Shown here piece by piece: positions 33,528 through 42,967 of a stretch of DNA of 64,000 bases. Under the pieces are notes generated by a model, which saw nothing but the letters and a program-made list of their open reading frames with translations, was not told the DNA's origin and ran no database searches. The translations under genes and the position numbers were made by a program. Position 1 is the stretch's first letter, and every line of letters starts with the position of its first letter. Origin of the DNA: Leptospira dzoumogneensis (GTDB lineage Bacteria > Spirochaetota > Leptospiria > Leptospirales > Leptospiraceae). The stretch spans positions 1 to 64,000 of the forward strand of contig NZ_RQHS01000012.1 of assembly GCF_004770895.1 (NCBI RefSeq), read 5' to 3'.

Positions 33528-33621
33528 GTATAACTTGTCAGCGCTTCCGCTTCACTCGCTCGCGTTTGCTCAAACAAACTCGTACCAACCGCAAACATTG
33601 GACATCTTTAGTCCATTATAC
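33528..33621 (+). repeat. Terminal degenerate attC (site 34)
   Basis: R'' GTATAAC (33528-33534) is intact. The R' position reads ATTATAC (33615-33621), so the crossover G is an A. The site is only 94 bp, has lost much of the central arm, and its L boxes barely pair. It marks the right end of the array and is probably inactive. Confidence 0.75.
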
Positions 33622-33662
33622 ACCATTACCGATTGATTGTATCTAAAAGGAGAATCATATAT

Positions 33663-35021
33663 ATGAGTAATTACGATGAAAATGAGATAACGGACTTTTA
33701 CGAAGAAGAAGACAGCGAAGTCTTTGAAGATTTTCCCAAAAATAGAAGAATCATATGGCAGCCCAAAGACTATAGTATTAGAGAATTTTTTACGATGAAA
33801 GGGGATTCTGAACTTATCTTACAACCTGAATATCAGAGAGAATATGTTTTTGATCCCAAAAGATCTAGCCGATTAATAGAATCCATATTAATGGACGTCC
33901 CTATACCTGTTATATACTTAGCTGAAGAAGAGAATGGATCCTATAGTGTGATTGATGGACAGCAACGCCTAACTACATTTATATCATTTTTGGAAGGAAA
34001 ATTTCCTGATGGAAAAGAATTCAAACTTAACGGTTTAAAAATATTTCCGGAATTGAATCGAAAAAGTTTTAATGAACTAGATAAGAAAGATCAGCATAAA
34101 ATTAGAACTACTACTATTCATTCGATAATAATTAAGAAGGAATCGGATCCGGACATTAAGTTTGAAATTTTTGAAAGACTAAATACTGGGTCCGTAAAGT
34201 TAAATGAAGATGAAATTCGAAATTCCGTCTATCGAGGCCCATATATTGAATTATTGGCTGAACTTTCCGAAAATAAACATTTTAATGAAATAATCAACAA
34301 GCCGAATTATAAAAAGCGAATGATATATAGAGGTATGATCCTTAGGTATTTTGCATTAACGGAAAGATCATATTTAAATTATCGGCCTTCGATGAAGAAA
34401 TTTTGTAATTCGCATCTTAACGATTTTAAAAACTTGAGTGAACAGAAAAGGCAAGAATTTAAAGATAAATTTTCAAAATCTGTAGATTTATGTTACTCGG
34501 TTTTTGGGAAAAACGCTTTTCGAAGATTTAAACCAGGTCACTCGGATCAGAATCCTAATGGAAATTGGGGAGCAAGCCGCATTAATATGGCAATATTCGA
34601 TATAGTAATGGTTTGTTTTAATAATTACTCGAAAAATACCATCATGAAATATGCTGATGATATTAGAGAAAGTTTAATTGATCTAATGTCAAATAATGAA
34701 GAGTTCATCGATGCAATTGAAACTAAAACAAGTGATTCCGAAAGTACTAAGAAGCGATTTGTTGTTTGGTCCCAGATTTTAGAGAATTTAATTTCAGAGC
34801 AGAAAGAAAAACGTACATTTTCATATAAGGTGAAAAAGGACCTGTTCTCAGTAGATTCCACATGCAAATTATGTAACCAACGTATTATGATTATTGATGA
34901 TGCGGAAGTAGATCATATATTGCCGTTTTCAAAAGGTGGGTCGACGAAATTGGAGAATGCTCAAATTACACATCGATTTTGCAATAGAAATAAGTATAAT
35001 AAGATCAATAACAGTTTATAA
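33663..35021 (+). CDS. DUF262/HNH nuclease (GmrSD-like)
   Basis: 452 residues from the ATG at 33663, with AAAGGAGA nine bases upstream. DUF262: ILQPEYQREYVFDPKRSSRLIESILMDVPIP and YSVIDGQQRLTTFISF (D-G-Q-Q-R motif, ParB/sulfiredoxin-like nucleotide site). C-terminal HNH: CKLC...VDHILPFSKGGST...RFCNRNK. Fusions of these domains form type IV restriction enzymes against modified DNA. It lies just beyond the last attC with none after it. Confidence 0.85.
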   Translation: MSNYDENEITDFYEEEDSEVFEDFPKNRRIIWQPKDYSIREFFTMKGDSELILQPEYQREYVFDPKRSSRLIESILMDVPIPVIYLAEEENGSYSVIDGQQRLTTFISFLEGKFPDGKEFKLNGLKIFPELNRKSFNELDKKDQHKIRTTTIHSIIIKKESDPDIKFEIFERLNTGSVKLNEDEIRNSVYRGPYIELLAELSENKHFNEIINKPNYKKRMIYRGMILRYFALTERSYLNYRPSMKKFCNSHLNDFKNLSEQKRQEFKDKFSKSVDLCYSVFGKNAFRRFKPGHSDQNPNGNWGASRINMAIFDIVMVCFNNYSKNTIMKYADDIRESLIDLMSNNEEFIDAIETKTSDSESTKKRFVVWSQILENLISEQKEKRTFSYKVKKDLFSVDSTCKLCNQRIMIIDDAEVDHILPFSKGGSTKLENAQITHRFCNRNKYNKINNSL

Positions 35022-35145
35022 CCGTATTATGATTAATTTTATCTTAAATAGTTTCAGATATACATAAAAGACCATATTTCTTTTTTCGATCGGGTTTAAA
35101 CAATGCTTTCCAGCTTTCCGTTCGGACAATATATAAGTAAGACCT

Positions 35146-35703
35146 ATGAGAAAAGTTGTTTTTGCGATTAATATTACTACCGATGGATGTTGCAGCCACA
35201 TGGACATGGTCCCCGACGATGGGCTGCACAAATACTTCACAGATCTACTTCGTACTGCAGGTGTCATCCTTTATGGGCGTATCACATACCAGCTGATGGT
35301 GCCTTTTTGGCCTGAAGTTGCAAGAGGCCAATCGGAGTCAGAAATAACGAATGAGTTTGCCCAAGTGTTCACTTCGCTTGAGAAGATCTTATTCTCCAAT
35401 ACATTAAAACAAGTTGATGACCAGAATACTAGACTGGCGCGTGAAAGTCTTGCAGACGAAGTAATTGCTTTGAAGAAGCAGTCAGGAAAAGATATTTTTG
35501 TGGGTAGCTTGAGTCTCGCTTCTCAACTCTCGGAACTTAATTTAATTGATGAATATCGTTTTGTAATTCATCCGGTGATTGCCGGAAAAGGTCCTAAGTT
35601 ATTTGATACGATCAAACTACAAGAAAGACTTCTGTTAGACTTTCTTGGTTCGGAAACTTTACAATCTGGGATTACCGCGCTTCATTACAAAAGAAGTTCT
35701 TAA
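35146..35703 (+). CDS. Dihydrofolate-reductase-like (RibD C-terminal) protein
   Basis: 185 residues. [35 protein letters not shown] and [40 protein letters not shown] are the RibD_C/DHFR-like signature found in many stand-alone NADPH-binding proteins. Substrate unknown. A related protein is encoded at 37743-38339. First gene of the ordinary chromosome after the array. Confidence 0.88.
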   Translation: MRKVVFAINITTDGCCSHMDMVPDDGLHKYFTDLLRTAGVILYGRITYQLMVPFWPEVARGQSESEITNEFAQVFTSLEKILFSNTLKQVDDQNTRLARESLADEVIALKKQSGKDIFVGSLSLASQLSELNLIDEYRFVIHPVIAGKGPKLFDTIKLQERLLLDFLGSETLQSGITALHYKRSS

Positions 35704-35845
35704 CAAGTAATTTTGTCTTCCGAGTCAGCGCCGTTTTTGCATGTAGTGTAAACAGTGCCGGTTGTTATTACCATTGTTTGTTTTTAGTGGACCGCAAAAT
35801 CTCTGGGAATTATCGTATCATCAGCTTTCATATTTTTCCTCCGAT

Positions 35846-36616
35846 TTAATTTTTTGTAATCTTTTGTTTGAATGTAAAGAAAGGTAAAAGCATAGGAACG
35901 ACTCGTTTATATCTCAGATATTTTTCTCCGAAATTGCGGACCAGATCTCTTTCCTCAAATAATGTTCCTACGATGATATATAAGGTCATACCGATTGAGA
36001 GAAGAAGATGGCCTGCGTTCATTAGAGGTGTACTCCATAGAACCAAGAGCATTCCAAACATCATCGGATGTCGTACTAACTTATAAAGTGAAGGGGTGAC
36101 AAATTTCGTCGTATGGGGTTCTGTTTTTGTTGGAAAATTCCAAGCCTGTTTTAATCCAAAAAGTTCAAAGTGATCTATCAAAAAAGTAGAAACAACTGCC
36201 AACAGAAGTCCTATTAGGAAAATGGAATAAGTCATATATATTCCGAAATTAGTTTTAATATTCCAAATCTCGAAATAGACGGGCTGCCATAGACATGAGA
36301 GCAAGATTAGAGTAATGCTGGTTAAGAAAACGTAGAAACTTCTCTCTATCGGCAAAGGGATCATTCTCCGACAATATTTTTTGAAATCCTCTCTGGCCAT
36401 GACGCTATGAGGGATGCTGAATATTACGATTAACGCTATGTCTAAAAAAATCGATCCAATTAATCCAATTTGAAATTCGAATGTGATGGCCTCCATGAAT
36501 TGAGTGGCATCGAGCAGGCGGAAGACAAAAACGACCGTACTAAAAAGGTAGATCATATAAGAAATCAAAGCGAATATTAGATAAATGATTCTCGTAAGTG
36601 TATTATTTGTATGCAA
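35846..36616 (-). CDS. Methanethiol S-methyltransferase-like membrane protein (NnrU/MddA family)
   Basis: 256 residues, about six membrane segments. FELFGLKQAW, SLYKLVRHPMMFGMLLVLWSTPLMNAGHLLLSIGMTLYI and EERDLVRNFGEKYLRYKRVVPMLLPF are the conserved C-terminal half of MddA/NnrU isoprenylcysteine-methyltransferase-like enzymes. MddA methylates methanethiol to dimethyl sulfide; the substrate here is not proven. Divergent from a MarR gene. Confidence 0.82.
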   Translation of the reverse strand: MHTNNTLTRIIYLIFALISYMIYLFSTVVFVFRLLDATQFMEAITFEFQIGLIGSIFLDIALIVIFSIPHSVMAREDFKKYCRRMIPLPIERSFYVFLTSITLILLSCLWQPVYFEIWNIKTNFGIYMTYSIFLIGLLLAVVSTFLIDHFELFGLKQAWNFPTKTEPHTTKFVTPSLYKLVRHPMMFGMLLVLWSTPLMNAGHLLLSIGMTLYIIVGTLFEERDLVRNFGEKYLRYKRVVPMLLPFFTFKQKITKN

Positions 36617-36631
36617 AGGCTCTCCCCAAAA

Positions 36632-36752
36632 TGCTTGGTATTCAAAGCTTTTTAAAAATTCTCAGTTAAGGTGGAAAATCGAGAATCGTTATTGTAAATA
36701 ATAAATCACAGAAGTTCTTTTGTTGATTGGCAATATTGCTTGGTATTCAAAG
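36632..36752. promoter_or_regulatory. Divergent control region with a 16-bp direct repeat
   Basis: TGCTTGGTATTCAAAG occurs at 36632-36647 and again at 36737-36752, between the leftward methyltransferase and the rightward marR. Each unit is an imperfect palindrome (CTTGG...CAAAG). A likely MarR operator pair. Confidence 0.5.
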
Positions 36753-36810
36753 TAATTTTTAGTATATATAAAACTTGCTCTTAAGAAAGTAGAGGAAGGG
36801 CTTCAAAAGA

Positions 36811-37227
36811 ATGAAACAAGATAGATTGTTAGTCCTGGTTACTGCATTGCGAGATCAAATTCTAGACGAAGTAAAAAAAGATTATTTACGTTTTGGGCTG
36901 ACGAATGTAACTCCTGCCATGGGCGCCGTTCTTTGCGCTCTTAAAAATGATCACCCGCAATCTATGAAAGAGATAGCGAAACAGATCTTTAGGGACCAAT
37001 CTAGCGTTACTCCGTTAGTACAAAAGCTGGTCGATTTAGATCTTGCAATCCAAGAACGCTCATCTTTGGACGCAAGAGAATCCCAGGTTCGATTAACGAC
37101 GTCCGGAAAAAATACACGTTTAAAAATAATTCGAGCGGGCAGAAAGATGAATGCACGTTTGTATAAAGGAATGTCTGCTGTTGATCGAAAACAACTTATT
37201 TCATTATTAGCCCAGCTTAAAAAGTAA
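36811..37227 (+). CDS. MarR-family transcriptional regulator
   Basis: 138 residues. Winged helix: MKEIAKQIFRDQSSVTPLVQKLVDLDLAIQERSSLDARESQVRLTTSGK, with the MarR wing D-x-R-x-x-x-V-x-L-T. Usually a dimer that releases DNA on binding a small molecule. Likely controls the divergent methyltransferase gene. Confidence 0.88.
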   Translation: MKQDRLLVLVTALRDQILDEVKKDYLRFGLTNVTPAMGAVLCALKNDHPQSMKEIAKQIFRDQSSVTPLVQKLVDLDLAIQERSSLDARESQVRLTTSGKNTRLKIIRAGRKMNARLYKGMSAVDRKQLISLLAQLKK

Positions 37228-37252
37228 ACGGGTTTTGATCCTTAAAAACGGA

Positions 37253-37762
37253 ATGAATAATATAATATCGCTACCTGAGAGTTTAAGTAAAGTTAATCTC
37301 TTATTCTCTAAAAATTGTAATATAGAGATCAAAAGCTATCAGCTAGAAAGAGAAAGCTTAGATTATAATGCCGCTCTTTTTAATTTAGATAAAAAACAAG
37401 CTATCTTCAGATTAGCGAAAATTACCCCTAAAAAAATCGGGTTCTTCGTTACTCTTTGGAAAAGAAATAAAAGAGGGATCACTGTACCTTTTGATAAAAA
37501 CGATGATATTGATCTTATCATCATTGAAGTTAGAAAATTGAATAGAATTGGGCATTTTGTTTTTAGCAAAAGTCTTCTTATTGAAAAAGGAATTATTACT
37601 TCTAAGAATGAGGGTAAAAGGGGATTTAGGATCTATCCTCCTTGGGAATCTCCTTCAAGTAAACAAGCTATTGTATCTCAAAATTGGCAGTCACTCTATT
37701 TCTTTGAACATGGAAAAATGGATATAGATGATAGTGTGCGTCTTAAAAACTTCCTGTTTTAA
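37253..37762 (+). CDS. MepB-family protein
   Basis: 169 residues from the ATG at 37253 (TTG at 37235 is upstream in frame). [76 protein letters not shown] and [14 protein letters not shown] blocks match the MepB family known from the staphylococcal mep efflux operon. Biochemical role unknown. It follows marR after 25 bp and overlaps the next, convergent gene by 20 bp. Confidence 0.82.
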   Translation: MNNIISLPESLSKVNLLFSKNCNIEIKSYQLERESLDYNAALFNLDKKQAIFRLAKITPKKIGFFVTLWKRNKRGITVPFDKNDDIDLIIIEVRKLNRIGHFVFSKSLLIEKGIITSKNEGKRGFRIYPPWESPSSKQAIVSQNWQSLYFFEHGKMDIDDSVRLKNFLF

Positions 37763-38339
37763 CCTCACCTGCACGTTTATAATTCGCAATAATGACCCCA
37801 TTTGAAGAAATTTGGCTTTCAATCACCTTGAACGTCGCAGGAATTGTGCCGCCTTCAAACAATCGTTTCCCGCTACCCAACGTTAGCGGATATATCTTTA
37901 ACCAAAATTCATCTACCAGATCATTCTTCATGAGTGTTTGTACTAGATTTGCGCTTCCGTAAACGTGTAAATTTGGTCCTTCTTCTTTTTTGAGTTTGGC
38001 GATCTTTTCCACAATGTCTCCGTTTAAAAATACGGAAGGTTTCCATTCGCTAGTGGTCCTGGTATTGGAAACTACGTATTTAGTGACCGACATGACGGGA
38101 GGCCAAAAATCGGAATGTTTAGGCCAATAGGGTTCCCAAATATCAAAAGTTTTACGTCCTAAGAGTAGATCGAACGGAAGGTTCATCTGCTTCTGCATGA
38201 CTGTTCCGGTAAGATCATCAAACATTGGTGCCTGCCATCCGCTATATTTAAAGCCGCCACTTGTATCTTCTTCTTGGCCGCCCGGGCCTTGTATGACTCC
38301 GTCAAGAGTGAGAAATTCGAGTACGATAATTTTTCTCAT
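37743..38339 (-). CDS. Dihydrofolate-reductase-like (RibD C-terminal) protein
   Basis: 198 residues from the ATG at 38339, with AAGGAA upstream; the frame is open to 38411. [75 protein letters not shown] form the family signature. Tail-to-tail overlap with the MepB gene. Confidence 0.88.
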   Translation of the reverse strand: MRKIIVLEFLTLDGVIQGPGGQEEDTSGGFKYSGWQAPMFDDLTGTVMQKQMNLPFDLLLGRKTFDIWEPYWPKHSDFWPPVMSVTKYVVSNTRTTSEWKPSVFLNGDIVEKIAKLKKEEGPNLHVYGSANLVQTLMKNDLVDEFWLKIYPLTLGSGKRLFEGGTIPATFKVIESQISSNGVIIANYKRAGEVKTGSF

Positions 38340-38543
38340 GGTGATATTCCTTATAAAGTATAGTTCAACGCAAACTATTTGGAGCAAAAATTTCATATAC
38401 GTCAATAGCATTTAGCCGGCTATTTCAAATCATCGTCTGTAGTCCTTGTCATGAATATCTTATCAATCGAGACACAAATTTTGTTATGCAGATTGATCTA
38501 TCATACGTAGCATCGGAAAAACTTATTAGTTTGGAGGTCATCT

Positions 38544-38924
38544 ATGAAACGAGTTACAGGTATTGGTGGGATTTTCTTCAGTGCTAAGGATCCTGCTAAG
38601 CTAGGTTCCTGGTACAAAACTCATCTTGGAATAGATGTCCAGTCTTGGGGTGGTGCAGCATTTCGTTGGGTCGATTCTGCCGGTAATCCTACAAATGGCA
38701 CAACTGCTTGGTCAGTTGGAGACGGTTCTTATTTTGCACCTAGCAAGTCAACGTTTATGATTAACTATCGAGTGGAAGATCTTCATGGGTTATTGAAAGT
38801 ACTTCGGGAAGAAGGTTGTCAAGTCCTGGAGAAGGTAGAAGAATCTGAATACGGGATATTCGGTTGGGTCATGGATCCGGAAGGAAACAAGGTTGAACTC
38901 TGGCAACCACCTGCGGGCCAATAG
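38544..38924 (+). CDS. VOC (glyoxalase-fold) protein
   Basis: 126 residues with a strong GGAGGT ribosome-binding site. GGIFFSAKDPAKLGSWYKTHLGI opens the first beta-alpha-beta-beta unit and FGWVMDPEGNKVELWQPP closes the second with the metal-ligand Glu. Typical glyoxalase/bleomycin-resistance-like fold; substrate unknown. Confidence 0.88.
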   Translation: MKRVTGIGGIFFSAKDPAKLGSWYKTHLGIDVQSWGGAAFRWVDSAGNPTNGTTAWSVGDGSYFAPSKSTFMINYRVEDLHGLLKVLREEGCQVLEKVEESEYGIFGWVMDPEGNKVELWQPPAGQ

Positions 38925-38939
38925 ATATATCGTAAAATA

Positions 38940-38974
38940 AAGGCAGCAGTATTCAATCTAATACATGCTGCCTT
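38940..38974. terminator. Hairpin between convergent genes
   Basis: AAGGCAGCA-GTATT...AATAC-A-TGCTGCCTT, a 14-bp stem with one bulge. On the - strand it is followed by TTATTTTA, fitting a terminator for the SRPBCC gene at 39017-39433; it may also serve the VOC gene. Confidence 0.65.
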
Positions 38975-39016
38975 GAAAAATAAGAGATTTATATTATCCG
39001 AACAAAGAGTCCGTTA

Positions 39017-39433
39017 TTAATTGGCCTCTGTATACTTCTTGAAATTATTAAGTATCGCCTGCCAGCCGTCTCTCTGCATTTCAATGGGGTTTAATGATTC
39101 CGGATCAAAAATTACTGTTACAATAGTTTTGTTATCTTTATTCTCAAAGTTAACTGCTGCCTTTCTACCATCTCCCATCGTATAAGCAAAATTTTTCTGA
39201 TCAACGACTGTATCGTAAATTGCTTCAAACTCGAAGCCGAAACTTCCATCCTTAGCTTCCATTCTTGCGCTGTACTTGCCGCCCGGCTTCAGATCATTTT
39301 TTGCCCAAGGGCATTGCCAATCGTCAGTTGCAAAATTCCAATTGATAATATGCTGCGGATTGGTGTAATAGTCCCATGCTTTTTTAATGTCTGCTGCAAT
39401 CGCAGCCTGAATAGTGATTTGTTTTGAGTCCAT
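39017..39433 (-). CDS. SRPBCC/AHSA1-domain protein
   Basis: 138 residues. TIQAAIAADIKKAWDYYTNPQHIINWNFATDDWQCPWAKNDLKPGGKYSARM and the closing PIEMQRDGWQAILNNFKKYTE are the AHSA1 (activator of Hsp90 ATPase-like) START-fold signature. Probably binds a hydrophobic ligand. Confidence 0.88.
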   Translation of the reverse strand: MDSKQITIQAAIAADIKKAWDYYTNPQHIINWNFATDDWQCPWAKNDLKPGGKYSARMEAKDGSFGFEFEAIYDTVVDQKNFAYTMGDGRKAAVNFENKDNKTIVTVIFDPESLNPIEMQRDGWQAILNNFKKYTEAN

Positions 39434-39547
39434 TTTAGGGAATCTAACAGACTATTCTTCATAGGAAAGCATTTTCGGTATCATTTAATGTCGTTTTAAA
39501 GAAAAATTGAAACAGGACCGAATATATACATTATAAGTAAAAACCCA

Positions 39548-39910
39548 ATGATATCCTTAGACAAAGTAAGAAAACTTGCATTAGCTCTTCCGGAAGCAAA
39601 AGAAGAACCTCATTTTGAAAAAATTTCATTTAGAGTGAGTAAAAAAATTTTTGCAACGGTTGATCAGGAGAATAAGAAGATAGTTCTTAAATTTGATCGG
39701 AACGACCAAGATTTCTTCTCAGCAGCATCTAAGGGCTCCGTTTATCCTATAGAAAATAAATGGGGACAGCAGGGTTGGACCTGTGTGGAAATGAAATCTA
39801 CTGATCTATCTTTATTTAAAGATATGTTAGCGGTTTCTTATTGTGGAGTTGCTCCAAAAAGACTCATGGATGCGGCTCGGCAGAATTTGAAACCCAGCAA
39901 GAAACCATAA
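39548..39910 (+). CDS. MmcQ/YjbR-like DNA-binding protein
   Basis: 120 residues. LALALPEAKEEPHFEKISFRVSKKIFATVD, VLKFD and the C-terminal VSYCGVAPKRLMDA match the MmcQ/YjbR (CyaY-like fold) family. Followed after 18 bp by a GNAT gene, so the two may be co-transcribed. Confidence 0.85.
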   Translation: MISLDKVRKLALALPEAKEEPHFEKISFRVSKKIFATVDQENKKIVLKFDRNDQDFFSAASKGSVYPIENKWGQQGWTCVEMKSTDLSLFKDMLAVSYCGVAPKRLMDAARQNLKPSKKP

Positions 39911-39928
39911 CTAATCTCTAAGGATCAC

Positions 39929-40378
39929 ATGAGCATAGAAGCCATTTCAAATAGAAATCTGGACGAAGTTCTTCCTTTGATCCGCAAATACCAAGAATTT
40001 TACAAAATAGAATCTATCGATAATGAGAAGAATAGAATATTTTTCTCTCAGTTTGGTGAAGGCAGCAGTTTAGGTTGTTTATTCGGATATAGGACAGAAG
40101 GAAGAATGGCCGGCTTTGCTACCGTATATTTCTCATATGCGTCCAGCATTATAAGCAAAGTAGCTATTATGAATGATCTTTTTACTTTGGATGAATTCAG
40201 AAAGCAGGGAATAGGCGAATCTCTTATTAATCATTGTGCAAAATATGCAAAATCTCAAGGAGCTGTTAGACTACAATGGGTGACTGCTCCAAGTAATTTA
40301 ACTGCTCAGGCTTTATATAAGAAAGTAGGGGCCATGCAAAGCACCTGGGAATTTTTTTCCTATAATTCACCCGCATAA
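39929..40378 (+). CDS. GNAT-family N-acetyltransferase
   Basis: 149 residues. NDLFTLDEFRKQGIGESLINHCAKYAKSQGAVRLQWVTAPSNLTAQALYKKVGA contains the acetyl-CoA-binding R-x-x-G-I-G motif A and motif B. Acceptor substrate unknown. Confidence 0.88.
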   Translation: MSIEAISNRNLDEVLPLIRKYQEFYKIESIDNEKNRIFFSQFGEGSSLGCLFGYRTEGRMAGFATVYFSYASSIISKVAIMNDLFTLDEFRKQGIGESLINHCAKYAKSQGAVRLQWVTAPSNLTAQALYKKVGAMQSTWEFFSYNSPA

Positions 40379-40456
40379 ACAAAGTAATTTTACACTTGCA
40401 TTGTTTTAATGAGCCTATTAAATCATTTATTTTTTTGAATGGTGGAGCATTAGATC

Positions 40457-40870
40457 ATGAATCCTTATGTTATAAATACTTTAGCCGTGATTGCAGGTTT
40501 TCTTCTTGGAAGCGTAGTAAATATGGGACTTATTACGATCAGCGGGCATATTATTCCTCCTCCTGAAGGTGCTGATGTGACTACGATGGAAGGATTAAAG
40601 GCATCCATTCATTTATTCCAACCTAGACATTTTATATTTCCTTTCTTAGCACATGCTCTTGGAACTTTCGTGGGAGCCTTGGTAGCAGCTGGCATTGCGG
40701 CGAGTCATAAAATCAAATTTGCATTAGGGATCGGCGTTCTTTTTCTTGCGGGCGGTATTACTAATATCCTAATGCTTCCTGCACCTGCTTGGTTCAATGT
40801 TTTAGATCTGGCGGGTGCTTATATACCTACAAGTTATCTTGCAGGTATATTGATCATTAAGAAAAAGTGA
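40457..40870 (+). CDS. Four-helix membrane protein
   Basis: 137 residues with four membrane segments (about 7-28, 58-82, 90-108, 115-133). Small Gly/Ala-rich integral membrane protein with NMGLITISGHIIPPPEG between the first two. Similar unnamed proteins occur in Bacteroidetes and spirochaetes. Function unknown. Confidence 0.75.
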   Translation: MNPYVINTLAVIAGFLLGSVVNMGLITISGHIIPPPEGADVTTMEGLKASIHLFQPRHFIFPFLAHALGTFVGALVAAGIAASHKIKFALGIGVLFLAGGITNILMLPAPAWFNVLDLAGAYIPTSYLAGILIIKKK

Positions 40871-40917
40871 ATTAGATCGAACGGACCTTCTTCCGGTCAA
40901 ATATCTCAGGCCTATTT

Positions 40918-41304
40918 ATGGATAAAACAAAAAGCACATTCCAATCGATCGACGAGTACATCAAAACTTTTCCGAAAGAGGTCCAGTCCATTCTTCAGGA
41001 ACTCCGGAAAGTGATTAGAGAAGAAGCTCCGGAAGCAAGCGAGAAGATCAGCTATCAGATCCCGACTTTCTACCTGAATGGAAATTTGGTACATTTTGCC
41101 GCTTATAAAAATCATATCGGTTTTTATCCGGGAGCAAGCGGTATCGCTAAATTTAAGAAAGAGATCGATAAATACAAAAATGCAAAAGGTTCCGTTCAAT
41201 TTCCGATCGATCAATCTTTACCTTTCGATCTGGTCCGTAAGATCGTAAAATTTAGAGTAGGTGAATTTAAGAAGAAGGTCCCTAAAAAAACGAAAAAGAA
41301 ATAA
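40918..41304 (+). CDS. DUF1801 (YdhG-like) protein
   Basis: 128 residues. IDEYIKTFPKEVQSILQELRKVIREEAPEASEKISYQIPTFYLNGNLVHFAAYKNHIGFYPG is the DUF1801 signature (iron-chaperone-like Fra/YdhG fold). Lysine-rich tail. A second DUF1801 protein is at 44570-45013. Confidence 0.88.
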   Translation: MDKTKSTFQSIDEYIKTFPKEVQSILQELRKVIREEAPEASEKISYQIPTFYLNGNLVHFAAYKNHIGFYPGASGIAKFKKEIDKYKNAKGSVQFPIDQSLPFDLVRKIVKFRVGEFKKKVPKKTKKK

Positions 41305-41449
41305 TTTCCAAAAATTTACCAGCGGTGAGTAGTCGTCTTTGTTACAAACATTCAATTGTTGTGAAATCGAATTCAAAATTCTTGTAATAGTTCTTGAATT
41401 TTTCCGCTGAAAATCCTAGAATTGCCCTCTCATTTGGAGGAAATATAGA

Positions 41450-41854
41450 ATGGGATCTGAAAACGTTTCGAAAGGCCAGCTCTGGACCGGTCGAGTGCTC
41501 AGTGGATTAGTTGTACTTTTTCTACTCTTTGATGGTGTATTAAAATTTTTCTTAGATAAAATGCCGCCGGAAGCTCAGGCAGAAGGAGCTAAGCTCGGCT
41601 ATCCGACTGAGGTAATGCCTTACTTGGGAACGATCCTAATCGTCAGCACTTTGTTATACGCGTTTCCTAGAACTGCAGTTTTAGGGGCAACTTTACTCAC
41701 CGGTTATTTGGGTGGAGCGGTTGCCACTCATGTTCGAGTTTTGAATCCTTTAGGTTCTCATATCTTATTTCCTATTTATTTGGGAATCATCTTATGGGCG
41801 GGCTTATATCTTAGATTTCCTAAATTGAGAGAAGTAACTCCTTTACAGAAATAA
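41450..41854 (+). CDS. DoxX-like membrane protein
   Basis: 134 residues, four membrane segments. GRVLSGLVVLFLLFDGVLKFF and LGTILIVSTLLYAFPRTAVLGATLLTGYLGGAVATHVRV are the DoxX_2-type signature. GGAGGA lies upstream of the ATG. Another DoxX-like protein is at 50221-50613. Confidence 0.85.
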   Translation: MGSENVSKGQLWTGRVLSGLVVLFLLFDGVLKFFLDKMPPEAQAEGAKLGYPTEVMPYLGTILIVSTLLYAFPRTAVLGATLLTGYLGGAVATHVRVLNPLGSHILFPIYLGIILWAGLYLRFPKLREVTPLQK

Positions 41855-41868
41855 ATAGAGAAGTCACG

Positions 41869-42537
41869 ATGCGGATGATTCGGGCGACGAAAAATTTGTA
41901 TCGTGACTGTTCTTTCGATTTGAAGTATAAATCCTTAATATTCTGTTTTCTATTCTTATATGTCGGTTGCGGCACTACGATACAAGTTGTCCAAGATCCC
42001 TTTAGAGATGTTACCGTAGTTAAAATGGACATGGATCACGAGGCCAAGGTAGACAACCCGAACAAAAACGTTTATTCTTACGGCGGTCAGTACGCGAAAG
42101 AGATTAAGAATGGTGTGATTTCACAAATCGTTCTGATCATCAGACTCCAAGGTTCTGAAACTCTTGCCTCTTTAAGTCAGGAAGCTTATATAAAAATTGA
42201 TCGCAAATCTACGAAACTACTCCTATCCGATTCGAATTATTCCGCAAATCAAGTAACCGTTCGCACTCAAGTTCCTACAGTTATGGGGTCCGGAATCGGT
42301 TTTGGATACGGTTACGGCGCGGTTCCTATGACTAACACCAGGACTTCTACATTAACTTCTAATATTCTTTCCGGTAGATTGACTTTTACGAAAGAAATGG
42401 AGAATGATATTCTTTCTGCGAAATCGCTTCAATATAGATTGTATAGTGCGAATGACGGGATCGATCTATTCGTTTCCGATTCCCAGTTGGAGATCATCCA
42501 AAAGTTTATTAAGAATAGGGGAGAAGTCCCAAAATGA
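41869..42537 (+). CDS. Putative lipoprotein
   Basis: 222 residues. A basic N-terminus and hydrophobic stretch (KSLIFCFLFLYVGC) end in a lipobox-like Cys at about 35. The mature part has a Gly/Tyr-rich stretch (GSGIGFGYGYGAVPMTNT). No family recognised. Starts 14 bp after the DoxX gene. Confidence 0.75.
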   Translation: MRMIRATKNLYRDCSFDLKYKSLIFCFLFLYVGCGTTIQVVQDPFRDVTVVKMDMDHEAKVDNPNKNVYSYGGQYAKEIKNGVISQIVLIIRLQGSETLASLSQEAYIKIDRKSTKLLLSDSNYSANQVTVRTQVPTVMGSGIGFGYGYGAVPMTNTRTSTLTSNILSGRLTFTKEMENDILSAKSLQYRLYSANDGIDLFVSDSQLEIIQKFIKNRGEVPK

Positions 42538-42541
42538 GTTT

Positions 42542-42772
42542 TTATTTCCGGGAGAATGCGGAGAAAAAATATACCGCAGGCTTTTCGTATAATTGATATA
42601 ACTTTAAGAATATCTCCACTTCTAAAGAGATACTTCCTGACTCTATTTTAGAAATGAAACTTTGACTGGCCCCAATCTGCTCGGCGACTTCTGATTGAGT
42701 GAGCCCTGCTTCGATCCTTGCCTGTTTCAGGGACTTTAAGAATTTTTTCTTTTGTCTGTCCGTTATTTTCAA
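42542..42772 (-). CDS. XRE-family regulator
   Basis: 76 residues: LKQARIEAGLTQSEVAEQIGASQSFISKIESGSISLEVEIFLKLYQLYEKPAVYFFSAF. The helix-turn-helix is complete. It is a clear homologue of the XRE protein inside cassette 8 (10495-10770), sharing the LY-LY-KP--YF-SAF tail. Confidence 0.85.
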   Translation of the reverse strand: MKITDRQKKKFLKSLKQARIEAGLTQSEVAEQIGASQSFISKIESGSISLEVEIFLKLYQLYEKPAVYFFSAFSRK

Positions 42773-42967
42773 GGATCTGCCTGGTTTACCAACTTAGTGA
42801 TAAATCTAGGATTTTTGCGATTCTAATTTTGATCTTCCCCCGGAATCTTCATTTTCGTTATAAAGCCTTTCCATTTATTCCAAATCTTCCTTAAAATTCC
42901 TTGCCTCCATCTTACTTTCTTTTTTAACTCCAATACATACAAATCCTAAAACTTTTGGTCCTGAACT

